Shown here one piece after another: positions 16,709-26,700 of a DNA stretch of 33,238 nucleotides. Position 1 is the stretch's first letter; every line of letters begins with the position of its first letter. The notes below the pieces were generated by a model. The model did not search any database. It was not told the DNA's origin and was given only the letters and a program-made list of their open reading frames with translations. The position numbers were made by a program, and so were the translations under genes. The DNA comes from Prevotellaceae bacterium (lineage in GTDB: Bacteria; Bacteroidota; Bacteroidia; Bacteroidales; UBA932), in contig JAITIA010000074.1 of assembly GCA_031279695.1 (NCBI GenBank), positions 1 through 33,238 of the forward strand, in the 5' to 3' direction.

Positions 16709-18001
16709 TTACCGTTTAAAACGGTTGAAAATCAGCAGCCCTACGATAGTAAGCGCTCCGATGCCGGCAAATATCAGCCAAAAGGCTGTTGGACAGTTCA
16801 TTTCCTTTACCAGCGAAGAGTAGAGCGAGGCGCCAAGTATTCCGCCAATACCGCTGCCAATCACCCCATACAGAAAGGAATAGCCAAGATACAGAGCCTT
16901 TTTGTCTTCGGGCGCAATCAAACCTACGTATGACATGAATTTGGGATGAGCGGTCATTTCGCCAAGCGTAAAAATAACGATACCGGCAATCAGCACCCAA
17001 ATATTGCTCGATATTGCCAACGTTGCCATTCCCGCCGACCCGATGGCGATACCGGCAATCATAGTAGGTAATGGCTTGAAATTCTTAACAATATGTGAAA
17101 CAATAAATTGCAGACAAATAATTACTCCGGCATTGATTACGGTGATATATTCGACGTCGAATTTCCAATCGGGCGCAGCAACAAAGAGTTGTAAAAATCT
17201 GTTAATAACGCTGTTCAGGGCGCCGGCATCAACATAATCGTGGACATACCAAAGCACCGAATCGAACATCTGAAAATACAGAATCCAAAACATCGAATAA
17301 ATGAGGGTCATCAGAATGAAACGTATATCTCGCAGAACTTCAATAATTTCGCCAAATACCTGTTTGAGCGATTTGTTGGTTTTGGGGCGGGCGGGCTCTC
17401 GGTAAAGGAAAACGCCAATGCACAGAAGCGCTCCGCACAATATTGCCGACATGTAGAATATATAGCTGTAAGAGACGCTTTTAAACATGGGAACAAGTAT
17501 GAGCGGAAAAATGAATGCGCCGAGATTTATCGACCAGTAGAATATGCCAAAGCCCAGCCCCGAATTTTTCTCCGTCGTTGTCCGAGCAATTGTGCCAGAG
17601 ATGATTGGCTTAAAAAAGCCTGCTCCGATATTCATCAGCAGCAGCGAGGCGAAAACTGTTTCATATCCGGTAACAATTCCCGATAAATAGTAGCCTAAAC
17701 CCATGACTGTGAATGCTATCAGCAGCAGCCGGCGATAACCGTAGCGGTCGGCAATTGCTCCCGACAAAATGGGCAGCAGATAGAGCAACGGCTTGGTTAC
17801 GCTGCTGATAATTCCCGCCTGTTCGTAGGTGAAGGCAAGCCCGCCATCGGCAAGACTATTAGTTAGATACACCGATAAAACCGACAGTAGCCCGTAGTAA
17901 GAACCGCGTTCAAAAAATTCCATTACTATGGCAACCCAATAGTTTGCCGGAAACGAGCGCAGCCCGTTTTTCGTTCTTTTTTCTGTTTTGTTTGTTTTCA
18001 T
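16709..18001 (-). CDS. MFS transporter, POT/peptide-transporter-like
   Basis: 430 residues with about 12 hydrophobic segments. The start MKTNKTEKRTKNG is a cytoplasmic tail. The first helix carries FFERGSYYGLLSVLSVYL, which resembles the E-x-x-x-x-YG region of proton-dependent oligopeptide transporters. The loop between helices 2 and 3, GAIADRYGYRRLLL, is the MFS motif A (G-x-x-x-D-R-x-G-x-R-R). Inner-membrane uptake of small peptides or similar solutes driven by the proton gradient is the likely role; the substrate is not determinable. It converges on the unknown gene ending at 16625, with an 83-base gap. No clear TAnnTTTG promoter was seen upstream (18002-18193 is AT-rich without other features). 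Confidence 0.85.
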   Translation of the reverse strand: MKTNKTEKRTKNGLRSFPANYWVAIVMEFFERGSYYGLLSVLSVYLTNSLADGGLAFTYEQAGIISSVTKPLLYLLPILSGAIADRYGYRRLLLIAFTVMGLGYYLSGIVTGYETVFASLLLMNIGAGFFKPIISGTIARTTTEKNSGLGFGIFYWSINLGAFIFPLILVPMFKSVSYSYIFYMSAILCGALLCIGVFLYREPARPKTNKSLKQVFGEIIEVLRDIRFILMTLIYSMFWILYFQMFDSVLWYVHDYVDAGALNSVINRFLQLFVAAPDWKFDVEYITVINAGVIICLQFIVSHIVKNFKPLPTMIAGIAIGSAGMATLAISSNIWVLIAGIVIFTLGEMTAHPKFMSYVGLIAPEDKKALYLGYSFLYGVIGSGIGGILGASLYSSLVKEMNCPTAFWLIFAGIGALTIVGLLIFNRFKR

Positions 18002-18193
18002 ATTTTTGATAATTTATAGAGTTTTATTCAATTTGTATAATTTATAGATGCAATGAATTTATATTCGGATTTTTTTTGTAATTATTTTTCGACTGTGGCA
18101 TAATTTTGCCTCTTAAATTGTTGTTCATGAGTTGATTTAATCCTGTAAAATTGTCGGTATGAATAAAAAGATTTTGTTGTGCATAAAACGTAT

Positions 18194-19048
18194 TTATAAT
18201 CTATTCATCAGATTAGTTGCAATGGTTTTATAAATAGTTTCCGATTTTGTCTCAAAATAACTTAAAAGTAATTTCAATGTTGTTTTTTCAGGAAAAAGAG
18301 TCAAAACGATTTCTTTGAAAATCGCCTCATTTTCAAGCAATTTTCTGAATACAAGAGGTTTTAAATCTTTAATCTCCTCAAAAGTGTGTTGAGCATCTAA
18401 ATCAAAATTGATTTCCGGCAAATCCGGAATTTCTTTACGCCATTTTTCTAAATACCTCAAAATTTCATCCCAAATTTTTGAAAAGCCTAAATAATCAAAC
18501 AAAGGTTTTCCATAAAATAATTGAATTTCAACACCGTAATCATTCGTCATCTTTGACAGTTCGGATGTATAATAATTTTTGTTTTTTACTAAATCAGGAT
18601 CAATAAAATAGAAGATTCCAATTAAATCTTGCTCCGGATATTTTGAAAGCAACAGGTCTAATTTTTTTTCAAAATTTTCTATTTGTCCTCTTTTCTTTGT
18701 AGAATCGTGGTCATCTCTAACCTTTTGTTCGATAAAATACACCTTCCCGTTTTTATTGAAACATTGATCAATATTCAAAACATCACCATTATCCAGTACA
18801 TAGCGTTTTTGTAAAATTGTGCACCCTTCCAATCGCAAATATTCTTCGATTACGTGTTCAAATGCATCACCAAAACGGATTTCGTGCGACTGCAAAAGAT
18901 TTTGTAAAATTTTCGCCTTGGTTAATTTTAGGCAAAACAAATCACTATTCCAACCAGAAATATTGCTTGCAATTTTTTCTAACAAATCTGCTTTTAATTT
19001 TTCAAAAATAGTTTCTTTGAAAATATGTTTAAACTTACTGTATTCCAT
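18194..19048 (-). CDS. Type II restriction endonuclease, probably HpyAIV/HinfI-like (GANTC)
   Basis: 284 residues. A PD-(D/E)XK-type active site can be read: Asp94 in VLNIDQCF and Glu107-Gln-Lys109 in VYFIEQKVRDDHDSTKKRGQ, preceded by GDAFEHVIEEYLRLEG (60-75). The ending is a helical tail (LLSYFETKSETIYKTIATNLMNRL). It lies last in a three-gene minus-strand set behind a fragment of a CcrM/HinfI-type methyltransferase, so GANTC is the expected target. The family name is from memory and the specificity is inferred from the partner. The reading frame looks intact. The region is visibly richer in A+T than the flanking SusC and TCA genes, suggesting acquisition by transfer. Confidence 0.7.
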   Translation of the reverse strand: MEYSKFKHIFKETIFEKLKADLLEKIASNISGWNSDLFCLKLTKAKILQNLLQSHEIRFGDAFEHVIEEYLRLEGCTILQKRYVLDNGDVLNIDQCFNKNGKVYFIEQKVRDDHDSTKKRGQIENFEKKLDLLLSKYPEQDLIGIFYFIDPDLVKNKNYYTSELSKMTNDYGVEIQLFYGKPLFDYLGFSKIWDEILRYLEKWRKEIPDLPEINFDLDAQHTFEEIKDLKPLVFRKLLENEAIFKEIVLTLFPEKTTLKLLLSYFETKSETIYKTIATNLMNRL

Positions 19049-19065
19049 TATTCCATAACAAAACT

Positions 19066-19800
19066 TTAAAAATATGTTTCTACTTTGAAAAAATCATCAC
19101 TCATATAAGCCATTGGATTATTGTAAATATTAATAATACTTTCATAATCACGCACTTTATATCTGTCTTTTATTCTAACATACGGCTCAATAGAAATTTC
19201 TTTTTCCACTTTTTTTAAATCTTCTTTTTTGCAAAGAATATAAAACGATAGATTAAATTCCAATAGTTGAATACTGCGTTTTAATGCAGGCTCTAATGTA
19301 CCGATACTGTCCACAACTTCAATCGCCCGTTTTGGAAATCGATACCCTTTTTCGTTAAACCATAAAACGTCAATTCGTTTTGAAGTATCTAAAATTTCAG
19401 AGTATGTAAATTGCGGAATATTTTGCAAAGTTGAAATTTCGGACAAAGACAAATTATTGTACTTTGCAGTTGGGTCGGCAGTAAAAGTTTTCATTTTCAA
19501 AAAATTTCCAATTTCAACACAAATACCCTCCATATATGAATGCATACGAATTGTGTCGTGTTTGATTTCTTCAACTTTTTCTTCTTGAAAATCAGTTAAA
19601 GCAACCATTCCCAAACCAACTCTTTTGAACGTCTTTTTTGCTCTTTCCTCTCGATAAAACACGCCACGAATACCTGCTTGCCAATCCGTAGATACTTTTG
19701 CTTCAGGGTAATATTTTTCTATTTCATTGTAGATTATTTCCCATGTTGCAATTCCTTTATGGTCTTCTAAAATCTTTTTTATTGCTTCTACTTTTGTCAT
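19066..19800 (-). CDS. Restriction-associated protein: winged-helix N-terminus plus degenerate nuclease-like domain
   Basis: 244 residues. Residues 1-70 (VEAIKKILEDHKGIATWEIIYNEI, then FKRVGLGMVAL) look like a HARE-HTH or similar winged helix that binds DNA. Residues ~140-215 contain RIDVLWF, 12 residues, then AIEVVDSIGTLEPALKRSIQLLEF and FYILCKKEDLKKVEKEI. This resembles a PD-(D/E)XK-like core in which the expected acidic/lysine position is Val163, so catalysis is doubtful. It begins 3 bases after the truncated methyltransferase stop and ends 17 bases before the endonuclease. It may be a specificity or control partner, or a second restriction subunit. No exact family was recognised. Confidence 0.6.
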   Translation of the reverse strand: MTKVEAIKKILEDHKGIATWEIIYNEIEKYYPEAKVSTDWQAGIRGVFYREERAKKTFKRVGLGMVALTDFQEEKVEEIKHDTIRMHSYMEGICVEIGNFLKMKTFTADPTAKYNNLSLSEISTLQNIPQFTYSEILDTSKRIDVLWFNEKGYRFPKRAIEVVDSIGTLEPALKRSIQLLEFNLSFYILCKKEDLKKVEKEISIEPYVRIKDRYKVRDYESIINIYNNPMAYMSDDFFKVETYF

Positions 19801-19803
19801 TGT

Positions 19804-20286
<483 letters not shown>

Positions 20287-20378
20287 TTATTTTTTTAATT
20301 TAATACAAATAATTTCTTAATATCAATTCTATCGAAAACAATGCCCATTTATTAATATTTTCTATGTTTAATACTCCG

Positions 20379-20409
20379 CAAAATTACACATTTTACACTT
20401 ATTGGCAAA
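20379..20409 (-). promoter_or_regulatory. Promoter of the restriction-modification operon
   Basis: On the minus strand TTTG (20409-20406), a 19-base spacer and TAATTTTG (20386-20379) match the Bacteroidetes promoter consensus exactly. The leader to the methyltransferase ATG would be about 92 bases. Confidence 0.7.
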
Positions 20410-20442
20410 ATATTTTTCTTTATTCGCTGTTATTCAGTTTAT

Positions 20443-20832
20443 TCATCTGGCGTTAGCCGATGACGAAAGGCATTGATGAGAGATGTTTTGTGCGACTAAA
20501 GCGTTTTCTGTGATTCCCGAATAATGATTTGTTGTTTTATTTTCTGGATGCAAAAATTTATATTCGGATTTTCGACAAAATAAATCGCAATGAATTTTAT
20601 TCGGTTTTTCTTGACCCCGTTGTACAAAAGACAGTTTAACCCTGCAAGATTGTCTCTGCAAAGCGGAGACAATTTGAATGTCGGGAAAATTCTCCGCAAA
20701 GCGGAGACAATGTCGCAAATGTTTGTTACTCCGACCATTACCATATTGTAGCGCAAGTTGCTGTTTGCTGCTGTCAATTAACAATTTAATATCTGCAAAT
20801 AATTTATTGTTTGACAGGTTCATACTATTCAT
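20443..20832 (-). pseudogene. Decayed DUF1016 (YhcG-type PDDEXK nuclease) gene
   Basis: The minus-strand frame begins NNKLFADIKLLIDSSKQQ, matching the usual DUF1016 N-terminus. It then jumps directly to YGNGRSNKHLRHCLRFAENFP and DIQIVSALQRQ, a segment that in intact proteins follows some 40-45 residues later. After that, homology fades and a second frame (20496-20777) takes over pieces. So an internal deletion and frameshifts are present, and the protein (normally ~340 residues) is missing its nuclease domain. DUF1016 proteins are often neighbours of restriction systems, which fits the adjacent locus. The assignment is by recalled motif; the pseudogene call is inference. Confidence 0.65.
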
Positions 20833-21073
20833 AATCTTCTTTTTTACATGTTATACAAATAATTTTTCAAAACTAAAACCGGTAATATTTAATTACAGCA
20901 ATAAGGGTGTATGGACACGATTAATAGCGTATCTACTAAGGGAACCTTTGAAAATAAGGGATATGTGGATTTTCCACACAATTCCCGGTTGAAACAAATA
21001 AATAAGATGTAACAGCACATTCCGTCAGGGATGCATCGCTCGGTAGAAAATGACACGGGGGTTGCTCTGTCCT

Positions 21074-21236
21074 GTCATTTACTCGCGTCTGCGAGTCATT
21101 TACTCGCGTATATGGGTCGCTGCTTCTGGTATAGCCATTCACATAAATCAATCAAATCACCCTAAAATTACAGTTCGGACTTGAATATTAAGACCTGCGC
21201 CACTGACCACTGACCACTGACCACTGACCACTAAAA
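21074..21236. repeat. Short tandem repeats: 21-bp pair and CACTGAC heptamers
   Basis: GTCATTTACTCGCGT occurs at 21074 and 21095, a 21-bp period. After ATC-rich sequence and ACAGTTCGGAC, positions 21202-21236 hold CACTGAC in register, ending CACTAAA directly against the terminator. The rest of the gap from 20833 shows no gene. Confidence 0.75.
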
Positions 21237-21265
21237 AACGCGGAGCGTTTTTAATGCTCCGCGTT
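21233..21265 (-). terminator. Intrinsic terminator of the SusC/SusD operon
   Basis: The stem AACGCGGAGC (21237-21246) pairs perfectly with GCTCCGCGTT (21256-21265) around a 9-base loop. Read on the minus strand it ends in a T-run, about 45 bases after the last gene of the operon. Confidence 0.85.
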
Positions 21266-21308
21266 CATACAGATTTACAGCCTGTCGTTTTAACAGGACA
21301 AAAGGTGG

Positions 21309-22067
21309 TTAATCCTTTTGCTGTACAAGTTTACTTACGGCTACAACCTGTTCTTTCTTGTTTTTAACAACCAGAAAGGCTTCGCGTGGTTGCTCGCCTT
21401 CATTTTTACTTATCGTCGATACCTCTATTTTGTTGCCTTGAGCGGCAAGTTTGTTATAGGTATAAGGGTCGAGTTTGTCTTTAATTTTGAAAGCGGCTGC
21501 GGCGCTGCCTTTAATGGATATTGTGAGCAGCGTATCGCTCGTGGTAGCCGGCGCGGGCGGCGAGACGGAAATTTCTTTCCATGCCTCGTCGGTGTCGGCG
21601 GCGTTCCACGAGGTGGAGTCGGCGGGCGTTATACTCCAGCCGAGAATAGCTTGTCCCTTTGCCAGATATGCCTGTGATACGGGGATTGTGGCAAGCACAA
21701 CAATCGAAGCGGGCTCGTCGCCTTCGGCGGTGATAACGATATTGCCTTTGCGTCCTTCGGTAAAGGTTTCGTCGTTGGAGGCGACCTTAATCAGCAAATC
21801 GGCGCTGCCTGTTCCGTGTGCCGGAAAGCCGTCGATATTTCTCGACACCTTAATCCAGTCTTTGTCGGCGACGGCGCTCCACAGCCCGCCGGCGGTTTCG
21901 GTAACGGCGCGGGTTTCTACCTTTTCGTCCGAAACGGTGAAATCAATTTGAGCGCTGTTTACCTGAACGTTTGCCTTGATTTTGTTATAATCGTGGGTAG
22001 GCAATTTGCTGCAGCCGGCAACGATGCCAATTGCTGCAACTGTCAATAAATAATAAACTATCTTCAT
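21309..22067 (-). CDS. BACON-like surface lipoprotein of the SusC/SusD operon
   Basis: 252 residues. MKIVYYLLTVAAIGIVAGC is a lipoprotein signal with Cys19 as the acylated residue. Residues ~30-125 contain TETAGGLWSAVADKDWIKVS, then ADLLIKVASNDETFTEGRKGNIVITAEGD. This is the BACON pattern, an Ig-like domain often found beside polysaccharide-utilisation genes. The second half, from LGWSITPADSTSWNAADTDEAWKEI to REAFLVVKNKKEQVVAVSKLVQQ, looks like another beta domain. The start is 25 bases after the SusD stop, so it is co-transcribed, and a terminator follows. It probably sits on the cell surface and helps bind the substrate imported by SusC; the substrate is unknown. Confidence 0.8.
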   Translation of the reverse strand: MKIVYYLLTVAAIGIVAGCSKLPTHDYNKIKANVQVNSAQIDFTVSDEKVETRAVTETAGGLWSAVADKDWIKVSRNIDGFPAHGTGSADLLIKVASNDETFTEGRKGNIVITAEGDEPASIVVLATIPVSQAYLAKGQAILGWSITPADSTSWNAADTDEAWKEISVSPPAPATTSDTLLTISIKGSAAAAFKIKDKLDPYTYNKLAAQGNKIEVSTISKNEGEQPREAFLVVKNKKEQVVAVSKLVQQKD

Positions 22068-22092
22068 TTTTATCTATTTTTGAGGTTTAACA

Positions 22093-23688
22093 TTATTTTG
22101 CCCAGAACAGTTTTTGATAATAGGCTGTCGGGGTCTCTTCTCTGTCGATGTTCGGGTTGACGCTCCATTCGGCGGCTGGCACAATGAAGCGATGTGGAAC
22201 ATTGGGGCAGGTCAGCGACGTTGTTGTGGGATAATGCAAGGCAGGATAGCCGGTGCGACGGATAGTATTCCACGACTGTATTGAGTTGATGATGCTGAAA
22301 TGCAGCCATATCTGCTCGTAGATTACTTCCAGTTTGTTGCTGTTGCTGTCCCATTTACCGGAGGCAAAGGCTTCAATTGCCGCGTCGGTCCATGCCGACA
22401 TATCAACTTTGGGGCTTCGGGCAAGCGTGGCGTCGGAAGCGGTGCTGTTGGTATTCATTTTGGCATACAGTTTGACCGATTCTTTTACGCCTTTCACAAA
22501 TTCGGCTTTGGCGTCGCCGCTCACCAGCGTTCTCACTATGGCTTCGGCTCGGTAGAAAGCAATTTCCGACGGGGTTACAATAAATCCTTCCGTGTTTTTG
22601 TTATCCACAAATGTGGCTTCGTTCAGGTTGGAGTATTGGCAGATATTGTTATCTACTCCCGTGCCAGCCATCAGGGCTTCGGTAACGGCGGGCGAGTCGT
22701 GCGTATCGACGCCCACGCGCTGCCCTTTTTTAGGTCCGCCGTGCACGGCGTCGTAGATCAGTTCCAGACGGGGGTCGCCCTGCAAGCGGTCGATCATTGC
22801 TTTGGATGCAGCGCGAAGGTTTCGCCAACCACCGTAATCAAGTCCGTCGTTAATCCCGTCGAATCTGTCCCAGTTAAATTCGCCTTCTCCGCGACGGATG
22901 AGTTTAATCATATCGTCCGTGCCGCGAACAACCGGTTTGCCTGTTCCGCCAAGGATTTCTTTGATAACGGTTTCGCCTTTGGCTTTGAGGTCGCCCTGCG
23001 AGGAGACGCGCACTGCGGCACGCAGGCGAATGGAGTTGGCATATTTGGTCCACTTGCCCATATCGCCGTCGTTGATAAAGTCCGATTCGGCGCTTATTTT
23101 CAGGTTGCCGGAGGCAAATTCGCTGCCAATAACGCCAAGGTCGTCGATAATCATTTCGTAGAGCGCCTTGTCGTCGTCGCGTTTGGGATAGACCACTTTA
23201 CCGGTGATGCTCAATTGCCCTACTTCGGAGAATGGAATATCGCCAAAAGCGTCGAGAGTTTGGAGCACGCACTGATAGGTAAAAACCTTTGCTCCATAGT
23301 AGTATGGTTTAAAGGCTTCTTTTTTTGCCTCGTCGAGCTCGTTGTACAGTTTTTCCAGCACTTTGAACTGCACGAGCGTTTTCTGGCATTTGATCCAGGC
23401 TTCGTCGGTATAGGGCGAAAATCCGCCTTCGTAGATTCGGGGTCCTGTAACGCTGCCCCAAGTTTGGCACACAGGTCCGATATTTTGACTGTCGTATCCA
23501 AAGAAACGCCAGTACGAATTTTTCACAAATTCATGTCCGGCCATCAATACTCCGGTCATCATTTTGTCGATAGAGGCTGTTGCCACCTTCGAGGGGTCGG
23601 CATACTTATCGTTGAAAGCCTCGTCGCTGCACTGCGAAAACATGAGTGTTGCAGCGAGCATTATTATTACAGTATATTTAAATTTCAT
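22093..23688 (-). CDS. SusD/RagB family outer-membrane lipoprotein (SusD-like_2 type)
   Basis: 531 residues. A lipoprotein signal ends at Cys20 (LMFSQC), then SDEAFNDKYADPSKV, the usual SusD-like_2 opening. VFTYQCVLQTLDAFGDIPFSE (~150) matches the tetratricopeptide-like helical region, and the C-terminal part has EVIYEQIWLHFSIINSIQSWNTIRRTGYPAL, another family landmark. It acts as the lid and substrate-capturing partner of the SusC channel on the outer membrane. It is 33 bases downstream of susC on the same strand. No glycosidase, sulfatase or peptidase is encoded alongside, so the imported nutrient cannot be named. Confidence 0.93.
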   Translation of the reverse strand: MKFKYTVIIMLAATLMFSQCSDEAFNDKYADPSKVATASIDKMMTGVLMAGHEFVKNSYWRFFGYDSQNIGPVCQTWGSVTGPRIYEGGFSPYTDEAWIKCQKTLVQFKVLEKLYNELDEAKKEAFKPYYYGAKVFTYQCVLQTLDAFGDIPFSEVGQLSITGKVVYPKRDDDKALYEMIIDDLGVIGSEFASGNLKISAESDFINDGDMGKWTKYANSIRLRAAVRVSSQGDLKAKGETVIKEILGGTGKPVVRGTDDMIKLIRRGEGEFNWDRFDGINDGLDYGGWRNLRAASKAMIDRLQGDPRLELIYDAVHGGPKKGQRVGVDTHDSPAVTEALMAGTGVDNNICQYSNLNEATFVDNKNTEGFIVTPSEIAFYRAEAIVRTLVSGDAKAEFVKGVKESVKLYAKMNTNSTASDATLARSPKVDMSAWTDAAIEAFASGKWDSNSNKLEVIYEQIWLHFSIINSIQSWNTIRRTGYPALHYPTTTSLTCPNVPHRFIVPAAEWSVNPNIDREETPTAYYQKLFWAK

Positions 23689-23721
23689 ATCTTATCGATT
23701 TAAAACTATTCAACATATAAA

Positions 23722-26700
23722 TTAAAAACTTGCACGGAGCGAGAGCCCCACTGTACGTGTGGTTGCGGATGTTCCGTTAATCCACGACTGCCGTATCCAC
23801 GAGGTTCCGTCGGTGGCTTCGGCGTCGAGCATGGGCATGTTTTTGAAAACATAGAACAGATTTCGTCCGAAGACGGAAACGCTGAGGTTTCGGCAACCGA
23901 TTTTAGAATAAATCGACGCCGGCAATTGGTAGCTGAGGCTCACTTCGCGCAGTTTCATGTACGAATTGTCGAAAATTCCATGTCGCATATCGCCGTTGCC
24001 CCACTGGTACATGTTCTGATAATACGAGCTGACGGGGACGATTTTGGTATTCTCCTGTCCTGCAGCGTTCACTCCGTCGAGCACAATACCGTCGTGGAGT
24101 ATTGTTTCGCCGTTGGGACCCTGCGCGTCGCTGTGCTGCGCCTGCCTAATATTGTCATAAGTAACATTATTGTGCAGGAAATAATAAGCCAGCCCGCCGT
24201 GCGCTTCGTCGCGATGGTTGAGCGATTCGGGGTTTGTACCCATCACCATCGAATATTTGTGTCCCCAGCTCATTATTTTACCTCCAAGCCGGAAGTCAAA
24301 CAAAAAGTCGAGAGCAAGGGCTTTGTACGACAGGGTGCTGCCGATACCGCCAATAGCGTCGGGCATCACATTGCCAACGCAAACTCTGTCCGATTTGTTG
24401 ATAATATAAGCCGAGCCGTCGTCGGCAACAACATCTCTACCATTGAGTGTTTGAGGAATATAGGTATAAATATCGCCCATTGGTCTGCCAACCACCGAGC
24501 GCACATGCACCATTCCATTGCCGCCTTCGTCGGGACCTTCGTTGCGCATAAAGTCAGTACCGTCGTTGAGTTTCACAACTTCGTTGCGGTTGAATGCGTA
24601 GTTAAAGCGCAAATCCCAGCGGAAATCGGTGGTTTGTATCGGCGTGCCGTTCAGGGTCAGTTCAACTCCGTAGTTTTTCAGCTCGCCCACATTCATCAGC
24701 ATCGAAGTTGCGCCAACCGACTGTGGCAGCGAGGTATTCAGAATTTGATCGACAATGCGGTTGTTGTAGTACGATACTTCAAATCCCAAGCGGTTTTTAA
24801 AGAAACGGCTTTCCAAACCGAGTTCATATTCGTATTTGGTTTCGGGGCGGATATTTTCGTTTCCGTACGAACTTGGGAGTTGGTTGTAGATAAATCCCGC
24901 GTTCATATTCTGGTCGTAGGCAACGTTGGCGGCGTATGCGTCGGGAGCGTTACCCACAACGCCATACGAGAGCCTCAGTTTGCCGTAGTTATACCATTCG
25001 GGCAGGATATTCTGCATCGTTTCGGTATAGATCCAGCTGGCATTGACCGAAGGATAGACGTAGGTATTGTTGCCCTTGCTCAGGGTGGAAGTTTTTTCCC
25101 TGCGGATTGTTCCTTCGAGATACAGAGCATTGGCATACGAAACGCCCAGAGTGGCAAAGGCGGCGGTTTTCAGCAGATCCATTTTGTCCTGCCAATAGCG
25201 TGGCGTCCGTCTGCTTGCGTTGATATGAAACCAGTTTTCGGTCGATAGTCCGCCTTCGGTTCTCAGGCGTGTACCGCGCACGGATTCGTTTCGAGCCTGC
25301 AAGCCGATATTTGCCGTGAGAGCAATCTGTTCGGTCAGATTGCGGTCGAACATCAGCATCAGGTCGCCATAATAAATTTCGTAACTTTTTTTCTGCATAT
25401 CGTATTCGCCTTCCGGTTCGGTAGGATAGAGCAGAATGGGTTTAACGGTTGCTCTTTTTCGTTCGATATTTTCGGAAGTCAGGTCGGTTGAAACCCGTCC
25501 GCGCAGCGTCAATCCTTCAACAATATCCCAGCTTGGAGCAACGCTCGAAATCAGACGGTTGTTTATTTCGTCCTGATTATCGGCAAGAATAGGCCAGAGA
25601 TAATTGTTCATGGCGGCGCTGAAGGGGATATTGTAGGCAAACGATTCGTTGGGCGTCAGGGTGAGCGAGCCTTTTGTTACGTTGCGGTATCCCATGCTGG
25701 TAACGGTCATATCCTGCAACAGAGCCATATCGTCGAACGAGCCTGCTATTCCTCCATACGAGGTCAGCATCCAATTAATATGGTACGGGCGGTTGTGGAT
25801 ATTCTGGCGGATATAGTTTGCCGTATAGTCGATATTCAAATTTTTCAGGATTTTGATATTTCCCACCAAGTTGAAATTATGTTTGGCATAACTGCTGTTA
25901 ATCTGGTTGGGCGTATCATCGACATAAATATAGGAGAAACGGTTGTTACTCCGTTCGCCTCCGTGAGCAATGGCAATATTGTAGTTTTGATTGAAGCCTG
26001 CACGGAAAACGTCTTCCCAAGGCGAGTTAGTAATTGCCTCATATTTGCGCACCTTACCGTCCCAATACAGCACCTCGCTACCGTCGTATTTGGGTCCGAA
26101 GTTCACGGCGTCGTCCTTATAAACGCTTTTATAGATTTTGCCGTCCTGCGAACGCTGAACAAAGCCGCCGCTAACCAGTTCGTAAGCGCCGCGGTCGAGC
26201 GTTTTGGCGCCGGGACCGTATTCGGTCTGTACTTGCGGCAAGTAAGCCACAAAATTACCGGTGAGCGTGGCGTTGAAATCGACCTTCACTCCCTGTCCGC
26301 GATTGCGTTTGCTGGTAACCAGAATAACGCCGTTGGCGGCTTCCGAGCCGTAGAGAGCCGTTGCCGACGCGCCTTTGAGAATCGAAATACTTTCAACGTC
26401 TTCGGGGTTGATATCGATAATACCGTTACCCTGAATGCGGTCGTTGTCCCAGCCGCGACTGGTTTTGTTTTCGTCTTCGCCGTTGTTGGCGTTACCATTG
26501 CGCACCGGCACGCCATCGACCACCAGCAGAGGCTGGTTGTTGCCCGTAATGGAGCTCAGTCCGCGCACGGTCATCGACACTGCGGAGGTGTTGCCCCCCG
26601 GAGCCGCCTGAATCCTTACGCCGGCAGCTTTTCCATAGAGAGCGCTGGCAAAGTTGGGAGCGCCAACCTTCACCAAATCTTTCGAATCGATGGTGCTGAC

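Noticed and set aside
18076..18108. Plus-strand TTTG...TAATTTTG promoter-like pair
   Set aside because: The spacer is 22 bases and only a 24-codon frame that overlaps the endonuclease tail follows.
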